Notes: generated from the letters alone by a model not told the origin. A DNA stretch of 64,000 nt from Propionigenium maris DSM 9537 (GCF_027925155.1 NZ_BSDY01000017.1:1-64000); one strand, 5' to 3'; counted from the first letter of the stretch, positions 1 to 10,118 are shown. Numbers and translations are program-made.

Positions 1-289
1 CCCCTGCTTCCTCATCCCACTCCTGTCCCGTGTACCTGTACCTTATATCCCCTACATTTCCCGATACTGCTGTCTCTCCAAAGTCGGAGTAATTAAATTC
101 CCCTCTCTTTACTCCACTCTCATCTGCTACAACCCTCGTTGACCCCAGGTGGTCCTTCAGCAGGTAGTTGACCCTATTCTTCTCCACTACTCCTATCATT
201 CCGCTACCATCAAATATATTTACTCTAAGGTCTCCATCTTGATCTATCTCTGCCAATGGCAGTCGTCCCAATCCATGAAGATATCTCAT
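1..289 (-). CDS. RHS core/toxin-tip cassette, 5' part only (runs off window start)
   Basis: The first 96 residues of a second RHS core cassette are visible. It starts MRYLHGLGRLPLAEID and continues through the RHS-core signature YLLKDHLGSTRVVADE and YRYTGQEWDEEAG. The ATG at 289 follows a strong Shine-Dalgarno (AAGGAGGG, 4 nt upstream), so it looks independently translated and is not the inner part of a long RHS gene. Its DNA is a direct repeat of 1208-1496 (offset 1207) with only scattered differences, mostly in the first 15 codons. In RHS/TcC proteins this core segment plugs the YD-repeat shell and carries a C-terminal effector. The variable tip of this copy lies outside the window. It is the last visible gene of the minus-strand RHS operon, 151 bp after the preceding cassette. 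Confidence 0.85.
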   Translation of the reverse strand, partial: MRYLHGLGRLPLAEIDQDGDLRVNIFDGSGMIGVVEKNRVNYLLKDHLGSTRVVADESGVKRGEFNYSDFGETAVSGNVGDIRYRYTGQEWDEEAG

Positions 290-440
290 TTTCCCTCCTT
301 GTACCAATAAATTCAATCATTTTAAAATTTATTCTCAAATCAAACAGTACACATATAGCACAAAATCCGTGTATACGACCTCCTTTTCATCAGAGTTCAG
401 GAATGTGTCTATTTCCCATATATAAAACTTACTAACTCTT

Positions 441-1496
441 CTACCACCTTATAGATTCAAAGTCTACAAACGGCACATGAGCCCCTTCTAACTCAACAAC
501 TTCTCGGCTTTCTGCATGCCTAGAAATTTCCGGAGCGTTTATATCTATTCTAGTTTTAATTTCTTGGGTTAGTAGCGTATCTGGAAGATGAGAAGTCTTG
601 TTTCCTTCTATCTTATAAATAGATCTCAGCATTTGACCAACTCTTACTTTCATGTCTCTTTCTGAATTTATTGCATGAACACTAGACTTTACCTTTATTG
701 CTTTAATTAGTCCACTTTTGATATTCATTTTTCCTACTAGTGAAGGATTTATCATTCTCTCCCCATCTAATAAAAAATAACGTTCCTCATACTTTGTACT
801 AAACTTCCCTCCCTTCTTCATGAGAGCTATCTTGTTGTTACCATTCATAGCAAAATAGTACGTCCCTTCCAGAGGAACATTTTCCGAATTTTTTTCCATC
901 AATAAACCATCCTTTAATTCATGAAAAATCTTATTACCTCCAGGACGAGAGACATTTTTTGCTAATCTATAAAGCTTATCTTGTCCTCCGGGAAGCATGT
1001 CTAACACTTCACTTGTTTTTCGAAGCGGCCAACTCAAAGTAGAACCTAAAGTCAAAGTATATTTGATTGACTCCTCCCCATCGGGATCAATAAAATTAAT
1101 AGGATTATTCCCTGCATACACATAGGGACTGAATCCCTCCCTTGCTGGGTCAGGGCTGTTAAACCTTCCCGTTGCAGGGTCATACTCCCTTGCCAGGTAG
1201 TTGTACTCCCCTGCCTCCTCATCCCACTCCTGTCCCGTGTACCTGTACCTTATATCCCCTACATTTCCCGATACTGTTGTCTCTCCAAAGTCGGAGTAGT
1301 TGAGCTCTCCTCTCTTTACTCCACTCTCATCTGCTACAACCCTCGTTGACCCCAGGTGGTCCTTCAGCAGGTAGTTGACCCTATTCTTCTCCACTACTCC
1401 TATCATCCCGCTACCATCGAATATGTTTACTCTAAGGTCTCCATCTTCATCTAGCTCCACAAATGGTAGGTGCTGTAAACCATAAATATATTTCAT
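441..1496 (-). CDS. Stand-alone RHS core domain with C-terminal toxin tip
   Basis: A 351-residue protein. Residues 1-30 correspond to the xYIYGLxxLPF stretch that in full RHS proteins directly follows the last YD repeats. Residues 40-140 are the RHS-associated core (YLLKDHLGSTRVVAD, TGQEWDEEAGEYNYLAREYD, GRFNSPDP, YVYAGNNPINFIDPDGEE). The DPDG element matches the site where RHS/TcC proteins normally cleave off the C-terminal effector. Residues ~145-351 form a variable domain I do not recognise; it is the candidate toxin. A clear Shine-Dalgarno (AAGGAGGT, 6 nt upstream) sets the start. The gene lies 325 bp downstream of a 1524-residue RHS-repeat gene that has no core of its own. It may be a silent cassette awaiting recombination, or a subunit that completes the RHS shell in trans. 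No signal peptide is visible. Confidence 0.85.
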   Translation of the reverse strand: MKYIYGLQHLPFVELDEDGDLRVNIFDGSGMIGVVEKNRVNYLLKDHLGSTRVVADESGVKRGELNYSDFGETTVSGNVGDIRYRYTGQEWDEEAGEYNYLAREYDPATGRFNSPDPAREGFSPYVYAGNNPINFIDPDGEESIKYTLTLGSTLSWPLRKTSEVLDMLPGGQDKLYRLAKNVSRPGGNKIFHELKDGLLMEKNSENVPLEGTYYFAMNGNNKIALMKKGGKFSTKYEERYFLLDGERMINPSLVGKMNIKSGLIKAIKVKSSVHAINSERDMKVRVGQMLRSIYKIEGNKTSHLPDTLLTQEIKTRIDINAPEISRHAESREVVELEGAHVPFVDFESIRW

Positions 1497-1577
1497 TTTA
1501 TACCTCCTTCCTCTCCTTCCATTGAATATCTTTTTTAGTTTTCTCTTTCCCTCTTAATATTAAGGTAAACCTATTAG

Positions 1578-1608
1578 ATATTAATTCACGTAAGAGTCCA
1601 AGCTATCT
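1578..1608 (-). repeat. 31-nt element, inverted mate of 10119-10149
   Basis: Read on the minus strand this segment matches 10119-10149 on the plus strand at 28 of 31 positions, with weaker similarity for ~15 nt further upstream. The pair brackets the RHS operon in opposite orientations. It could be the terminal repeats of an old mobile element or a duplicated promoter (TTGGAC, then a TA-rich stretch 17 nt on). Confidence 0.6.
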
Positions 1609-1671
1609 AAGGAAGAATAAAGTAATAAAGCAAAGGTCCTCTATTATTAGCACTCCCTTCAAGTCTAAAGT

Positions 1672-1702
1672 AGAGGCTTCAGCAAGTAATGCTGAAGCCT
1701 CT
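1672..1702. terminator. Perfect 12-bp hairpin between RHS gene and cassette
   Basis: AGAGGCTTCAGC, a 7-nt loop, then GCTGAAGCCTCT. It lies 120 bp downstream of the RHS gene stop. The U-tract is weak in the minus direction and moderate in the plus direction. It is probably a transcription terminator or attenuator that lowers read-through from the RHS gene into the cassette genes. Confidence 0.5.
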
Positions 1703-1821
1703 GACCCTTTCTTATCTTAATTCACTATACTCTCCAATAAATATCCTTTACAATCTCTTCTTAATATATAAAGACACAACCAAAACAACTAGTGAAGATT
1801 TCACTGAAATCAGCCTCTAAC

Positions 1822-4800
1822 TTACAGGGGCTTCTGTGGACACTCCCCTTTAAAAGTCCGTAAAGTCGGATACTCTCCGTCCTTCATATCCCAGAGATTC
1901 TGATCCCAGTTAATGCTCCTATAAAATTGAGGATCTTGTAAAGTTCTCGTGCTCTCCTTTAAAAATGGAAAAACGCTATAAGAACTCGCATACCGTTCTT
2001 GATCAATATAACAATTTCTTATAGTTGGATTGGTCCCGATAGATATAATACGAATATCCTCCCCTATACGATTCCCTAATGCCACTACACAGTTTTCAAT
2101 ATCTGCTTCATCATATATAATGCTAAAAAGGAAAGGCATATATCTATAATGACTACCAGTAATTCCCTCAATTACACAATTTAAAAGCTTTCCCCTAAAT
2201 GAGTGCGCTATAGCATATAAATTACAACCAAACTCTGCATTTCTAATTTCACAATTCTTAATTGTTGGTGGTTCAACTCCCGATTCTGAGATTGTCCGGC
2301 GAATAAAGGTTGCACTTGTAGATCCATGCCCACTCGAAAGACCGTCAACTAAAACGTTATCTATTAATGTTCCTGCGTACATTTTTGATGCGATGAGGTA
2401 ACTATCCGACTTATCTAAAAATTTTACATTTTCAAACTTCAAATTCCTTACTTTTGCACCTCCTTTCATTTCAGCAAAAAGTGAAGTTCCATCAAGTCTC
2501 AAGTTTTTGACAGTATACCCCCCCCCATCTAGGGTTCCCTTGAAAATTACATCCGTCTTAGGATAGTTGCCTGCACTTGGGTCAGATGTAATCTCATTCA
2601 TATCTATATCGCACACCAATTCGTAGTTCCCATACGGATTCATATTGCAAAATTGTCTGGCACTATATATTCGACTTCCTGTAATATCATCTGGATTCCT
2701 TGGAACATCTTTATGAGTTTTCGACACTCTTCTTCCTAAATGATCATACACATATGTAACTTTGCAACTCATTGAACCATGAATTGTTTCTGGCTTTTCA
2801 TCTTCTAAAACAACTTCTTTTAGTCTTCTCGTCCCTTCCTCATATCTATAAGTTTTCTTTTTCCAAGCCCCTGCTTCACTACTGTAGAAGGTTTTGCTAA
2901 CAGTATCACCCATATCATTGTAAGAAATGTAATTTGGTTCTCTATCGTCTGACCAATACACCGTTAACTGATTATTGGAATTCTCATGTAAATAACTTGT
3001 TGATTCTTCATTTTTCTTTTTTTCTAGCATGTTACCATATAGATCGTAGGAATATGTAATGGAATCAGTTATTCCTGAGTCCTCATCTTTGGATTCTGAA
3101 CTTATTAGTCTGCCCCTGTAGTCGTAGGCATACTTCTTAGTTGTCCTCTTACTATTAGTCCTCTCTTCTATTCCAGTTATATAACCTTGGTTATACTCAT
3201 CCCCATCATAATCTAAACTCTCGCTATACAGTAAATTATCAGCAGAATCCTCTTTCGTAAAATACCTTACATGCTCCAAACTATCATTCAAATTGTATCT
3301 ACGCCTTTCGATGATTTCTGACATCCTCTTTTCCACGACCCTGTCATACAAATCGTATATATAGTCACTCGCAACCACTACTCCGTTTACGGTCACACTC
3401 TCCATTCTTCCTAAGGTATCATATTTATATAGTATCTCTGCCTTTGGATGGCTGACCTTCGTTGGTTTATTTATTCCATTGTATTCGTAAGAAACAACTT
3501 CCATCTTTTCATCATTTAGCTTTGTTCCTATTCCTGTAATCCTTCCAAATCCATCATAACTGTAGTGTGTTGTGACCTCTTTAACCCCTGTAAAGGTTAC
3601 TACCTTAGTGAGGTTTCCATCTAAATTTTTTAGCTGCTCCATATCGCTGTTAGTTTCAAGCATTCCCTCAATTCCATAAAAATAGGAAATGGTTGTATTC
3701 TTGCCGTCTTCAGGGAACTCGATATTATCTGCAGCCTCCACAAGCTTTTCTATACTATCTAAAGCTTCTAATCCAGATACTGTTCCCTCCTCCTTCAGCC
3801 TTCCGATCCTATCATATAGAAAATATCTCCAGTGAGGAGATCTATTGCCTTCCCCGTCCAACACATCATTTACAAACCTTTTTCTTCCAAGGCTATCCCT
3901 TACTGTTATGACACCACCAACTATGTCAGGCTCACTTCGCATTATCACTCTGTCATAAACGTCTGGTAAAACCGTTGTGCTTATTTCTCTTGATTCTTCG
4001 CATCCTTCGACAATTTCATGGGTTATCCTTTCCGCTCCTTTTCCACGCTCATGAGCAATTTTTTTAGTAACTTCTTCTGTTGGACCTTTTAGGCTCCGAT
4101 AAAACTCACGGCCTTGAAGATCTGTTCCAATATCCTCTGTAACCATCTTAAAATTGGTTTCACTGTTCCTTTTAATGTCATACTTCATTTCTCTTTTTTT
4201 AGATTTGTAATATTCTTTATTGTAGTCTCTACCTAAGGAATCGGAAGTAGAGTTATAGGAGGTAGATACTAGTGTTTGCCTCTCCCCCTCACCAGCAACT
4301 AAGCCAAGATCCGTAATATCTTTTGTCTCTTTAGTAACCCTTCCCACTCCATCCCTTTCAAGCTTAAGATATGCAGCTGGAGCAGTGGAAAGCTTCATAT
4401 CCATATAATACTCCTCCACTCTTCCCCCTATTCTTAGTTCATTGTTCCAATCTAATTCTACCAAGTCAGGAATATATTCCAAGAACTTGACATCTTGATG
4501 GGTCAGAGATATCCTCTTACTCTTTAAAATAACATCCCCGGAGCCATTATAAATTATCTGTTCTGCTCTTAAGTGAGGCTTACCGTCTATCGATACTATT
4601 CCCTGCTTCTGTATTGTATCCCCTGCTCCATTGGAGATATCAACCATTATATTTGGCGAATCAAATATAATATTATTGTTAAAACTTTTATTTGCACTTA
4701 GGCTGTATGGCCCTACAACTTCTTTAGAAAACACCTCGGCTAAAAGCAGCTTCCCTCCTGCAAAGAAAAGAAGTGTTCCGCTACTCAAAACTACATTCCA

Positions 4801-6396
4801 CTGTTTGTAAAATAAGGCATCTTCAACTATTATTTTATCCGTTTCACCTGGTTGCTCAAAAATATATTTTCCTCTTTGGGCTCCACTCTCCTCTTTTGAG
4901 GTGGGTTGATAAGTGATCTTCCCTATCTTTCCTAAATTATTGGAGCTAATCTCTACGGATATTTCATTATGAAAGTGCTCTTCTTCACACTCCCCCTCCC
5001 AGAATACTCCTCCATCTATAGGAGGCATCTCATTTAAACTATCCAAGTTTAGAATTTTCTCTCCTAAACTCTGAAGGGAAAACAGATAGTTTTCATTTGT
5101 GGGAGCTTTAATCTCCTCCCCTTTGGCAATATACATCTTGTTGCCAAATCGGCCATATCCCCCTAAAGCAATCGAAGCTTCCATTGTTTCACCGCTGTGG
5201 AGATCTTCTTGATACGTTGTCCTTAAAAGCCCTGTTGCATTATTGTAATAAAACCTTGTTCCTACATTATTGTTTATTTTATATGTTTGCTGTTTCTGGT
5301 CATTTGTGTAGGTATTTATCTCAATAGCTGTTCCCTCTGGCTTACACCAAAGCATGTCAACAATAGCTCCTTCCGGCAAACTTAAGCAAAGGCCTTTACC
5401 GGACTGAACAGGAACCTCTATATACTGCCACCTCTCGCCACTTACTTTTAGTACAGCCTCGCCATCAACCTCAACTCTAATCTCTCCTCTACCGGGATTA
5501 ACAAACCCACCCACAAAAGAATCAACAGATACTGTGTCCTTCCCCACTCTTATCTCTGTTTCTTTCATAGCTAACAAAACATTGTTACGACTCTTCCCTC
5601 CTCCACTCGAGAGAACCTTAAAATCATTCACACTTAGGATCCACCCCATATCCTTCAGTGAAGATAGATTTTTTGATTCTTCATAATCTGCAAACCCTAT
5701 ATAAGATACATGTGCTTGGCACCCTCTCAATATAGGTAAATTTGAGAACTCTGCAATCGGATAATTTTTTCCAGCACTATAGATTACAAAGCTTCCAGTT
5801 TCCAAAGAATGACCAGTTCCATCAGTCAAAACACTACTTTTAGAAGCGGTCACCAGTCCTTCCTTATTACGCCCTACTGCTTCCCAAGTCCTATACCACT
5901 TGTTATCCTCTTCGTGAAACCTTGGCTCCTCTACCCACTTTAAATTCTTGTTGTCATCATATCTATATCTTTTAACCGACTTTCTCAGATCCTTTCCTGT
6001 GCTGTCAAACTCTTTTACTGCTTCTCTCTCTATCTGAGACAGCTTATTCTTAGAAGCAGCTATACCGTCATTTTCCCACAGGTAATTCATAGATTGCTCT
6101 ACCTTTATTCTTTTTAAGTCATTGCCATCATATTCAGATAAGAAGTTTGTTTTCTTAGCCAATTGGTATCTTTTATTGTATTCATACTCTGTACTTGACT
6201 TTGCTTCTGACTTAGATTCACTACTTTCACTTATCCCCAGCCGTCTTACATATCTGTCCGCCTCTGCTATATGATATAAATCATAAGCATTACTTTCTTT
6301 AAGTAATTCTTCTTTCCTCTTATTAACAATACGCCTACTTAAAAGAGCCCCCTTTAAATAGGCTATCTTTTTATCACCTGTAACACTAACTCTCAT
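1822..6396 (-). CDS. RHS/YD-repeat protein lacking the RHS core, with C-terminal GLUG-like beta-helix
   Basis: A 1524-residue protein with no signal peptide. Residues ~850-1225 contain YD/RHS repeats (for example YSYDGFGRITGIG, YKYDTLGRMESV, YDYRGRLISS, YSYDLYGNMLEK, YVYDHLGRRVSK), the repeats that build the RHS/TcC cocoon. After the last repeat the usual core (DHLGSTR...DPxG) is absent. From ~1280 to the end there is a different domain with the GLUG-like phrase GTLDGGGYTVKNLRL and periodic short strands (IRNCEI, LLNCVIEG, IENCVV, IRNCYID), suggesting a small right-handed beta-helix. The gene starts 15 bp after the TcB-like gene, with Shine-Dalgarno AAGGAGGGG, so the two are co-transcribed. 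It probably pairs with the upstream protein as a split B/C component, with core and effector supplied by the cassette genes downstream. That last step is inference. Confidence 0.85.
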   Translation of the reverse strand: MRVSVTGDKKIAYLKGALLSRRIVNKRKEELLKESNAYDLYHIAEADRYVRRLGISESSESKSEAKSSTEYEYNKRYQLAKKTNFLSEYDGNDLKRIKVEQSMNYLWENDGIAASKNKLSQIEREAVKEFDSTGKDLRKSVKRYRYDDNKNLKWVEEPRFHEEDNKWYRTWEAVGRNKEGLVTASKSSVLTDGTGHSLETGSFVIYSAGKNYPIAEFSNLPILRGCQAHVSYIGFADYEESKNLSSLKDMGWILSVNDFKVLSSGGGKSRNNVLLAMKETEIRVGKDTVSVDSFVGGFVNPGRGEIRVEVDGEAVLKVSGERWQYIEVPVQSGKGLCLSLPEGAIVDMLWCKPEGTAIEINTYTNDQKQQTYKINNNVGTRFYYNNATGLLRTTYQEDLHSGETMEASIALGGYGRFGNKMYIAKGEEIKAPTNENYLFSLQSLGEKILNLDSLNEMPPIDGGVFWEGECEEEHFHNEISVEISSNNLGKIGKITYQPTSKEESGAQRGKYIFEQPGETDKIIVEDALFYKQWNVVLSSGTLLFFAGGKLLLAEVFSKEVVGPYSLSANKSFNNNIIFDSPNIMVDISNGAGDTIQKQGIVSIDGKPHLRAEQIIYNGSGDVILKSKRISLTHQDVKFLEYIPDLVELDWNNELRIGGRVEEYYMDMKLSTAPAAYLKLERDGVGRVTKETKDITDLGLVAGEGERQTLVSTSYNSTSDSLGRDYNKEYYKSKKREMKYDIKRNSETNFKMVTEDIGTDLQGREFYRSLKGPTEEVTKKIAHERGKGAERITHEIVEGCEESREISTTVLPDVYDRVIMRSEPDIVGGVITVRDSLGRKRFVNDVLDGEGNRSPHWRYFLYDRIGRLKEEGTVSGLEALDSIEKLVEAADNIEFPEDGKNTTISYFYGIEGMLETNSDMEQLKNLDGNLTKVVTFTGVKEVTTHYSYDGFGRITGIGTKLNDEKMEVVSYEYNGINKPTKVSHPKAEILYKYDTLGRMESVTVNGVVVASDYIYDLYDRVVEKRMSEIIERRRYNLNDSLEHVRYFTKEDSADNLLYSESLDYDGDEYNQGYITGIEERTNSKRTTKKYAYDYRGRLISSESKDEDSGITDSITYSYDLYGNMLEKKKNEESTSYLHENSNNQLTVYWSDDREPNYISYNDMGDTVSKTFYSSEAGAWKKKTYRYEEGTRRLKEVVLEDEKPETIHGSMSCKVTYVYDHLGRRVSKTHKDVPRNPDDITGSRIYSARQFCNMNPYGNYELVCDIDMNEITSDPSAGNYPKTDVIFKGTLDGGGYTVKNLRLDGTSLFAEMKGGAKVRNLKFENVKFLDKSDSYLIASKMYAGTLIDNVLVDGLSSGHGSTSATFIRRTISESGVEPPTIKNCEIRNAEFGCNLYAIAHSFRGKLLNCVIEGITGSHYRYMPFLFSIIYDEADIENCVVALGNRIGEDIRIISIGTNPTIRNCYIDQERYASSYSVFPFLKESTRTLQDPQFYRSINWDQNLWDMKDGEYPTLRTFKGECPQKPL

Positions 6397-6411
6397 AACC
6401 CCTCCTTCTCT

Positions 6412-9400
6412 CTATTTTAAGCTTGGATATCTAACCACATCATCGCTTAGATCCGTATTTTCTGTAATATATGTATATTCAACTGTTTTTTCATCCCCAA
6501 GATTAATCCTTGTTGTGTCATAAATGGCTCCATCTTTACTTAGAACAGCTATGTTGCCAATGTGCTCATATTCATAGGATGATTCAAATATCCTTTCCTC
6601 GCCATTTATAACCTCACCTGTCTTCATTGTGGATTTGGATACATAAATATCACTAAAATCTCCACTTATCCTGTCATACATTTTTTTGAACAGTTTATAG
6701 CTTTTAGGTATACCTTTATCCTCATTATCATACATCAATACAAAACCATTTGAATCAACTACTATAGCATTATCACTATACTCTTTTGTTGAATATACCT
6801 CTTTTACTTTTCCAACGGTTTTACCATGTAATTCTCTGGCATATAAAGTAATTTTATCTCCGTCCTTCATTAGAAATGGAATTACCGGACCTTCAACATC
6901 GTTTCCATATGATCCAATCATCTTTCCTGTGATTTCTTCCGTCAAATTTCCAACTAATGTTGAAAACGTATCCTCAGTCTGCCTATACAACATAGCATTT
7001 CCATTCACTATATATCTCCCCATGCTTTCATTACCACCATATTGGAGAATGGCTTTATTCATTGCCGCATTTAACTGGGCTATGATTGCAGTGTTAAATG
7101 CGGCTTCTATACCTTTATTGACCCCCATTATTGCCATTTGAAAAGCTAAAATCCCAAAAATTGCCTCTGGATTAAGCACTAAAAAACCTATATTTATTAG
7201 TGTGGCCAATCCTCTGATTATTCCGTTCTCTATTTCGGAAAGTTTTATAGCTTCTTGTTCTTCAGGAGTTAGAGTTTTATCGTGCTGCGGCAAATTGCTA
7301 TTTAATAAGCTCAATCTATAAGTATTATTAGAGATATCATAAACCATAAATGCAAGATCGTTCCTGGTAATATTCTCTATATTGTTAAGCACATCTATAT
7401 TATTAGTTCTGCCAATGACATCTTCGTCAAAGAATGTAAAATTAACAAATCCCTTGTTTTGGTTTTCATAGAATAAAAGAGAGTCAGAGCTGTCTAGCTT
7501 GTTCCACTCACCGTCCTCATATCTATATCCCACTACACTGGTTTCTATACTTGGAAGTATATCTCCATGGCCATTGTCGTATATGACATATTGATTCGGC
7601 ATGTTAGTAGGGCATTCTGCCCATCCAAATGTATCTGAAACAAGTAAGAGATTCTCCGTGCAAACAAACGATCTATTGAGGCTGATTTTAAATTTATAGT
7701 TTCTGTCATTAGAACCAAAAGCATGCTTCCAATCCACTTCAGTATATCGTTCAAAAAGTGAATTAACTTCATGTTCTTCAGTTTTTAGTGTATCAGGATC
7801 ATAGGTATAATAAAGTGAAAAAGGTGCATTACCAGTTTCTACTTCTGCCCGCGTATTATTACCACTGTCCCAACCTCGTGCAGCTAAATACGGAATTGCT
7901 AAATATCGGAACTCTATAATTGAGTCTCTGAAAGAAAGGCTATATTCCATTTTGTCAGATAAGATCTGATTTTGGTTCATCCCCACTGATGTATTAAAAG
8001 CAAGTATATCTCCAAAAGTAGCGAAACTTGTGATGCTTGGAGTAGCGTGTGTCACCGCCTCAAGTAGTTTAATCTCTTCCAGTGAAAACTGAACTCCTAC
8101 AAGTGTTAAATATCCTTGAAGTTCTATATCATACGCCTCCTTACAAGGCTTTTTTTGCTCAGCGTGATATTTAGCTATCATCACCTTATCCCCATTTAAG
8201 GCTATCGCCCAAGCTCTACGATCCTTATAGTTATTTTTAGCATGCTCCGGAGACTCAATTTCAAGGTATTCAGTATATTCAGGGAACTTCTCTTTCCCTA
8301 TCTTCAAATTATTATGGCACTCCCAGCTATCTTTCAAATGATTCTTTTTATAGATTACTAGGTTGTAATCTTGATCAATCTGACCGAAGCAAGCTATATA
8401 ATCTTTATTCATCGTAAAAATCTTCCTAGACTTATACTCGTCTGCGTCCAGTAGGTTTTCTTTCCACGTCAAAGAATCTTCTTCTAAAGAAAAAATTCTG
8501 GATACACCATTCCGACCCTCAAAAATAAACTCGTCTTCACCTGCAGCTAAGTTGTATTGTCCTAAGTAGTCGTGTGTCCCTTCTCGCACCTCTACCTCTA
8601 CCTCTTTCCAACCTAGGGTACTCCACCAGTGAATCCTTAAAACACTATCTCCTGATTTATTTTTTCCACTTATTAGGGTATACTTTGGTAATATCATATA
8701 CTTTATATCACTCAATCCAGATAAATTAGAAGTGTGTTCTAATGAAATATTCTTAAACTCCTTATTTCCATATTCATATTCTACAGAAATTCCTGTAGGA
8801 TATGTTATTTTTTTTAAGGCGAGTGGTACATCCTCATCCTGAGAAGGATAGTATCCAAACTCAAAACTCGGCTCATCTTGATAATTATTATTTATAACAT
8901 TTCTTATAGACTTAATATATCTTTTAGTATTATAAACACCCTGGTTTTCCTCGGAGTCTAATGTACTGTATTCGATTTCTTTAGTTCTTCTGTTTTGAGG
9001 TGTCAGAAGTCCGATTAAATTAATATATAGTTTACTAATCTTCTCCTGTCTTCCATTAGGTTTATGTGCTGACAAATCTTCAATATGTATTTCCTTTTCT
9101 TGTTTTCTTCCATATTCAATATCAATGTAATCTCCATTGGAGTTTTTAATTTTATATAGATAACTTTGTACTGTATACCACTCTTCTCCTTCTCCTATTT
9201 TCTGACAATCATTTATATAGTAAAACTTCGTTGCATTATTATAATTATCCCTTATAGATGAAAGATTCCAGACATTCTCTAAAACCTCGGACCCTGCGGT
9301 TTTTTTAGACATCCATGGATAATATCTTGTTTTCTCTTTTCTATACACACCATATTCTACTGTTCCCTCTCTATAAAAGTTCTTATCATGCCCACCTCCT

Positions 9401-9945
9401 ATTTCACAATTGACTTCAATCAATTTTCTTTCCACGTTATCATAGCATTCTGAGTCATTCTCATCATCTGTTTCACTGTAACCGAAAAAATAGCTGATTC
9501 CAGAATCGTCAATAATTTCCCAATATGAAGAGCCCTCATCAGTTACTTTATGATAAAATAACCAATTGTCCATCTCTCTGGATTTATATCTTCTTCCCTT
9601 TAACCTGTTTTCTTCCGCATAAATAAGCTCCGTAAAAGATCCACCGTAGAAAAACAAGTATTTCTCCTTTGTAGCATCCAACATAGGAGTCATTCTCAGT
9701 ATCCTTCCACCAAGGTTGATGTTCCATCCAACTCCCAGTAACCCTGATTCCCATTCCATAACATTCTTTCTGACCTCAGATTTTGTATTCATAGAGTAAC
9801 TGTAACCAATTCCAATATTAACTTTTGGACTCACTCCGCTGAGCTCGAAGAAGGGTATATTTAAATTAATCTTACCCGTACTTGGATCCACGTTGGGGTC
9901 CTCTGCCACTCCTCCTCTTAAAAATTCTTTCACTTTGTCAGCCAT
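6412..9945 (-). CDS. TcB/SpvB-like RHS-family protein, N-terminal half of an RHS toxin shell
   Basis: A 1177-residue protein. Its start (VDPSTGKINLNIPFFELSG...IGYSYS, then GLLGVGWNINLGGRILR) is the standard N-terminus of large RHS/SpvB-type toxins. The middle (residues ~450-900) holds repeated W/Y-rich blade-like segments, consistent with the beta-propeller region of TcB-type proteins. Residues ~910-970 are strongly hydrophobic (GLATLINIGFLVLNPEAIFGILAF...), an unusual insertion that could be a membrane or hydrophobic plug. The end has RHS-like strands (YEYEHIGNIAVLSKDGAIYDTTRI). There is no Sec signal. It is first in the RHS operon, and its promoter carries a MerR-type operator at 10000-10030 that is nearly identical to the one in front of the chitinase operon. 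No TcA-like gene is in the window. Tc membership is probable by analogy only. Confidence 0.75.
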   Translation of the reverse strand: MADKVKEFLRGGVAEDPNVDPSTGKINLNIPFFELSGVSPKVNIGIGYSYSMNTKSEVRKNVMEWESGLLGVGWNINLGGRILRMTPMLDATKEKYLFFYGGSFTELIYAEENRLKGRRYKSREMDNWLFYHKVTDEGSSYWEIIDDSGISYFFGYSETDDENDSECYDNVERKLIEVNCEIGGGHDKNFYREGTVEYGVYRKEKTRYYPWMSKKTAGSEVLENVWNLSSIRDNYNNATKFYYINDCQKIGEGEEWYTVQSYLYKIKNSNGDYIDIEYGRKQEKEIHIEDLSAHKPNGRQEKISKLYINLIGLLTPQNRRTKEIEYSTLDSEENQGVYNTKRYIKSIRNVINNNYQDEPSFEFGYYPSQDEDVPLALKKITYPTGISVEYEYGNKEFKNISLEHTSNLSGLSDIKYMILPKYTLISGKNKSGDSVLRIHWWSTLGWKEVEVEVREGTHDYLGQYNLAAGEDEFIFEGRNGVSRIFSLEEDSLTWKENLLDADEYKSRKIFTMNKDYIACFGQIDQDYNLVIYKKNHLKDSWECHNNLKIGKEKFPEYTEYLEIESPEHAKNNYKDRRAWAIALNGDKVMIAKYHAEQKKPCKEAYDIELQGYLTLVGVQFSLEEIKLLEAVTHATPSITSFATFGDILAFNTSVGMNQNQILSDKMEYSLSFRDSIIEFRYLAIPYLAARGWDSGNNTRAEVETGNAPFSLYYTYDPDTLKTEEHEVNSLFERYTEVDWKHAFGSNDRNYKFKISLNRSFVCTENLLLVSDTFGWAECPTNMPNQYVIYDNGHGDILPSIETSVVGYRYEDGEWNKLDSSDSLLFYENQNKGFVNFTFFDEDVIGRTNNIDVLNNIENITRNDLAFMVYDISNNTYRLSLLNSNLPQHDKTLTPEEQEAIKLSEIENGIIRGLATLINIGFLVLNPEAIFGILAFQMAIMGVNKGIEAAFNTAIIAQLNAAMNKAILQYGGNESMGRYIVNGNAMLYRQTEDTFSTLVGNLTEEITGKMIGSYGNDVEGPVIPFLMKDGDKITLYARELHGKTVGKVKEVYSTKEYSDNAIVVDSNGFVLMYDNEDKGIPKSYKLFKKMYDRISGDFSDIYVSKSTMKTGEVINGEERIFESSYEYEHIGNIAVLSKDGAIYDTTRINLGDEKTVEYTYITENTDLSDDVVRYPSLK

Positions 9946-9999
9946 CTTTTTTCCTCCTTACCAGTAATAATTTTCTTATGCTATTTACATATCTAATTA

Positions 10000-10030
10000 A
10001 CTATACTCTGTGTTCCCGGAACACAGTCAA
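10000..10030 (-). promoter_or_regulatory. MerR-type promoter/operator of the RHS operon
   Basis: On the minus strand: -35 TTGACT (10025-10030), a 19-nt spacer, -10 TATAGT (10000-10005). A 19-nt dyad CTGTGTTCCCGGAACACAG (10008-10026) fills the spacer. Over-long 19-nt spacers centred on a dyad are the hallmark of MerR-family activated promoters. The same geometry and half-sites occur at 25286-25316. Confidence 0.8.
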
Positions 10031-10118
10031 CACTTTTCTTCTTAACATTAATGCATTCACAGAAAAACATTAAAAAATATCGTTGAACCCTAAACTTTTC
10101 TATGCTTATTGACCCTTA

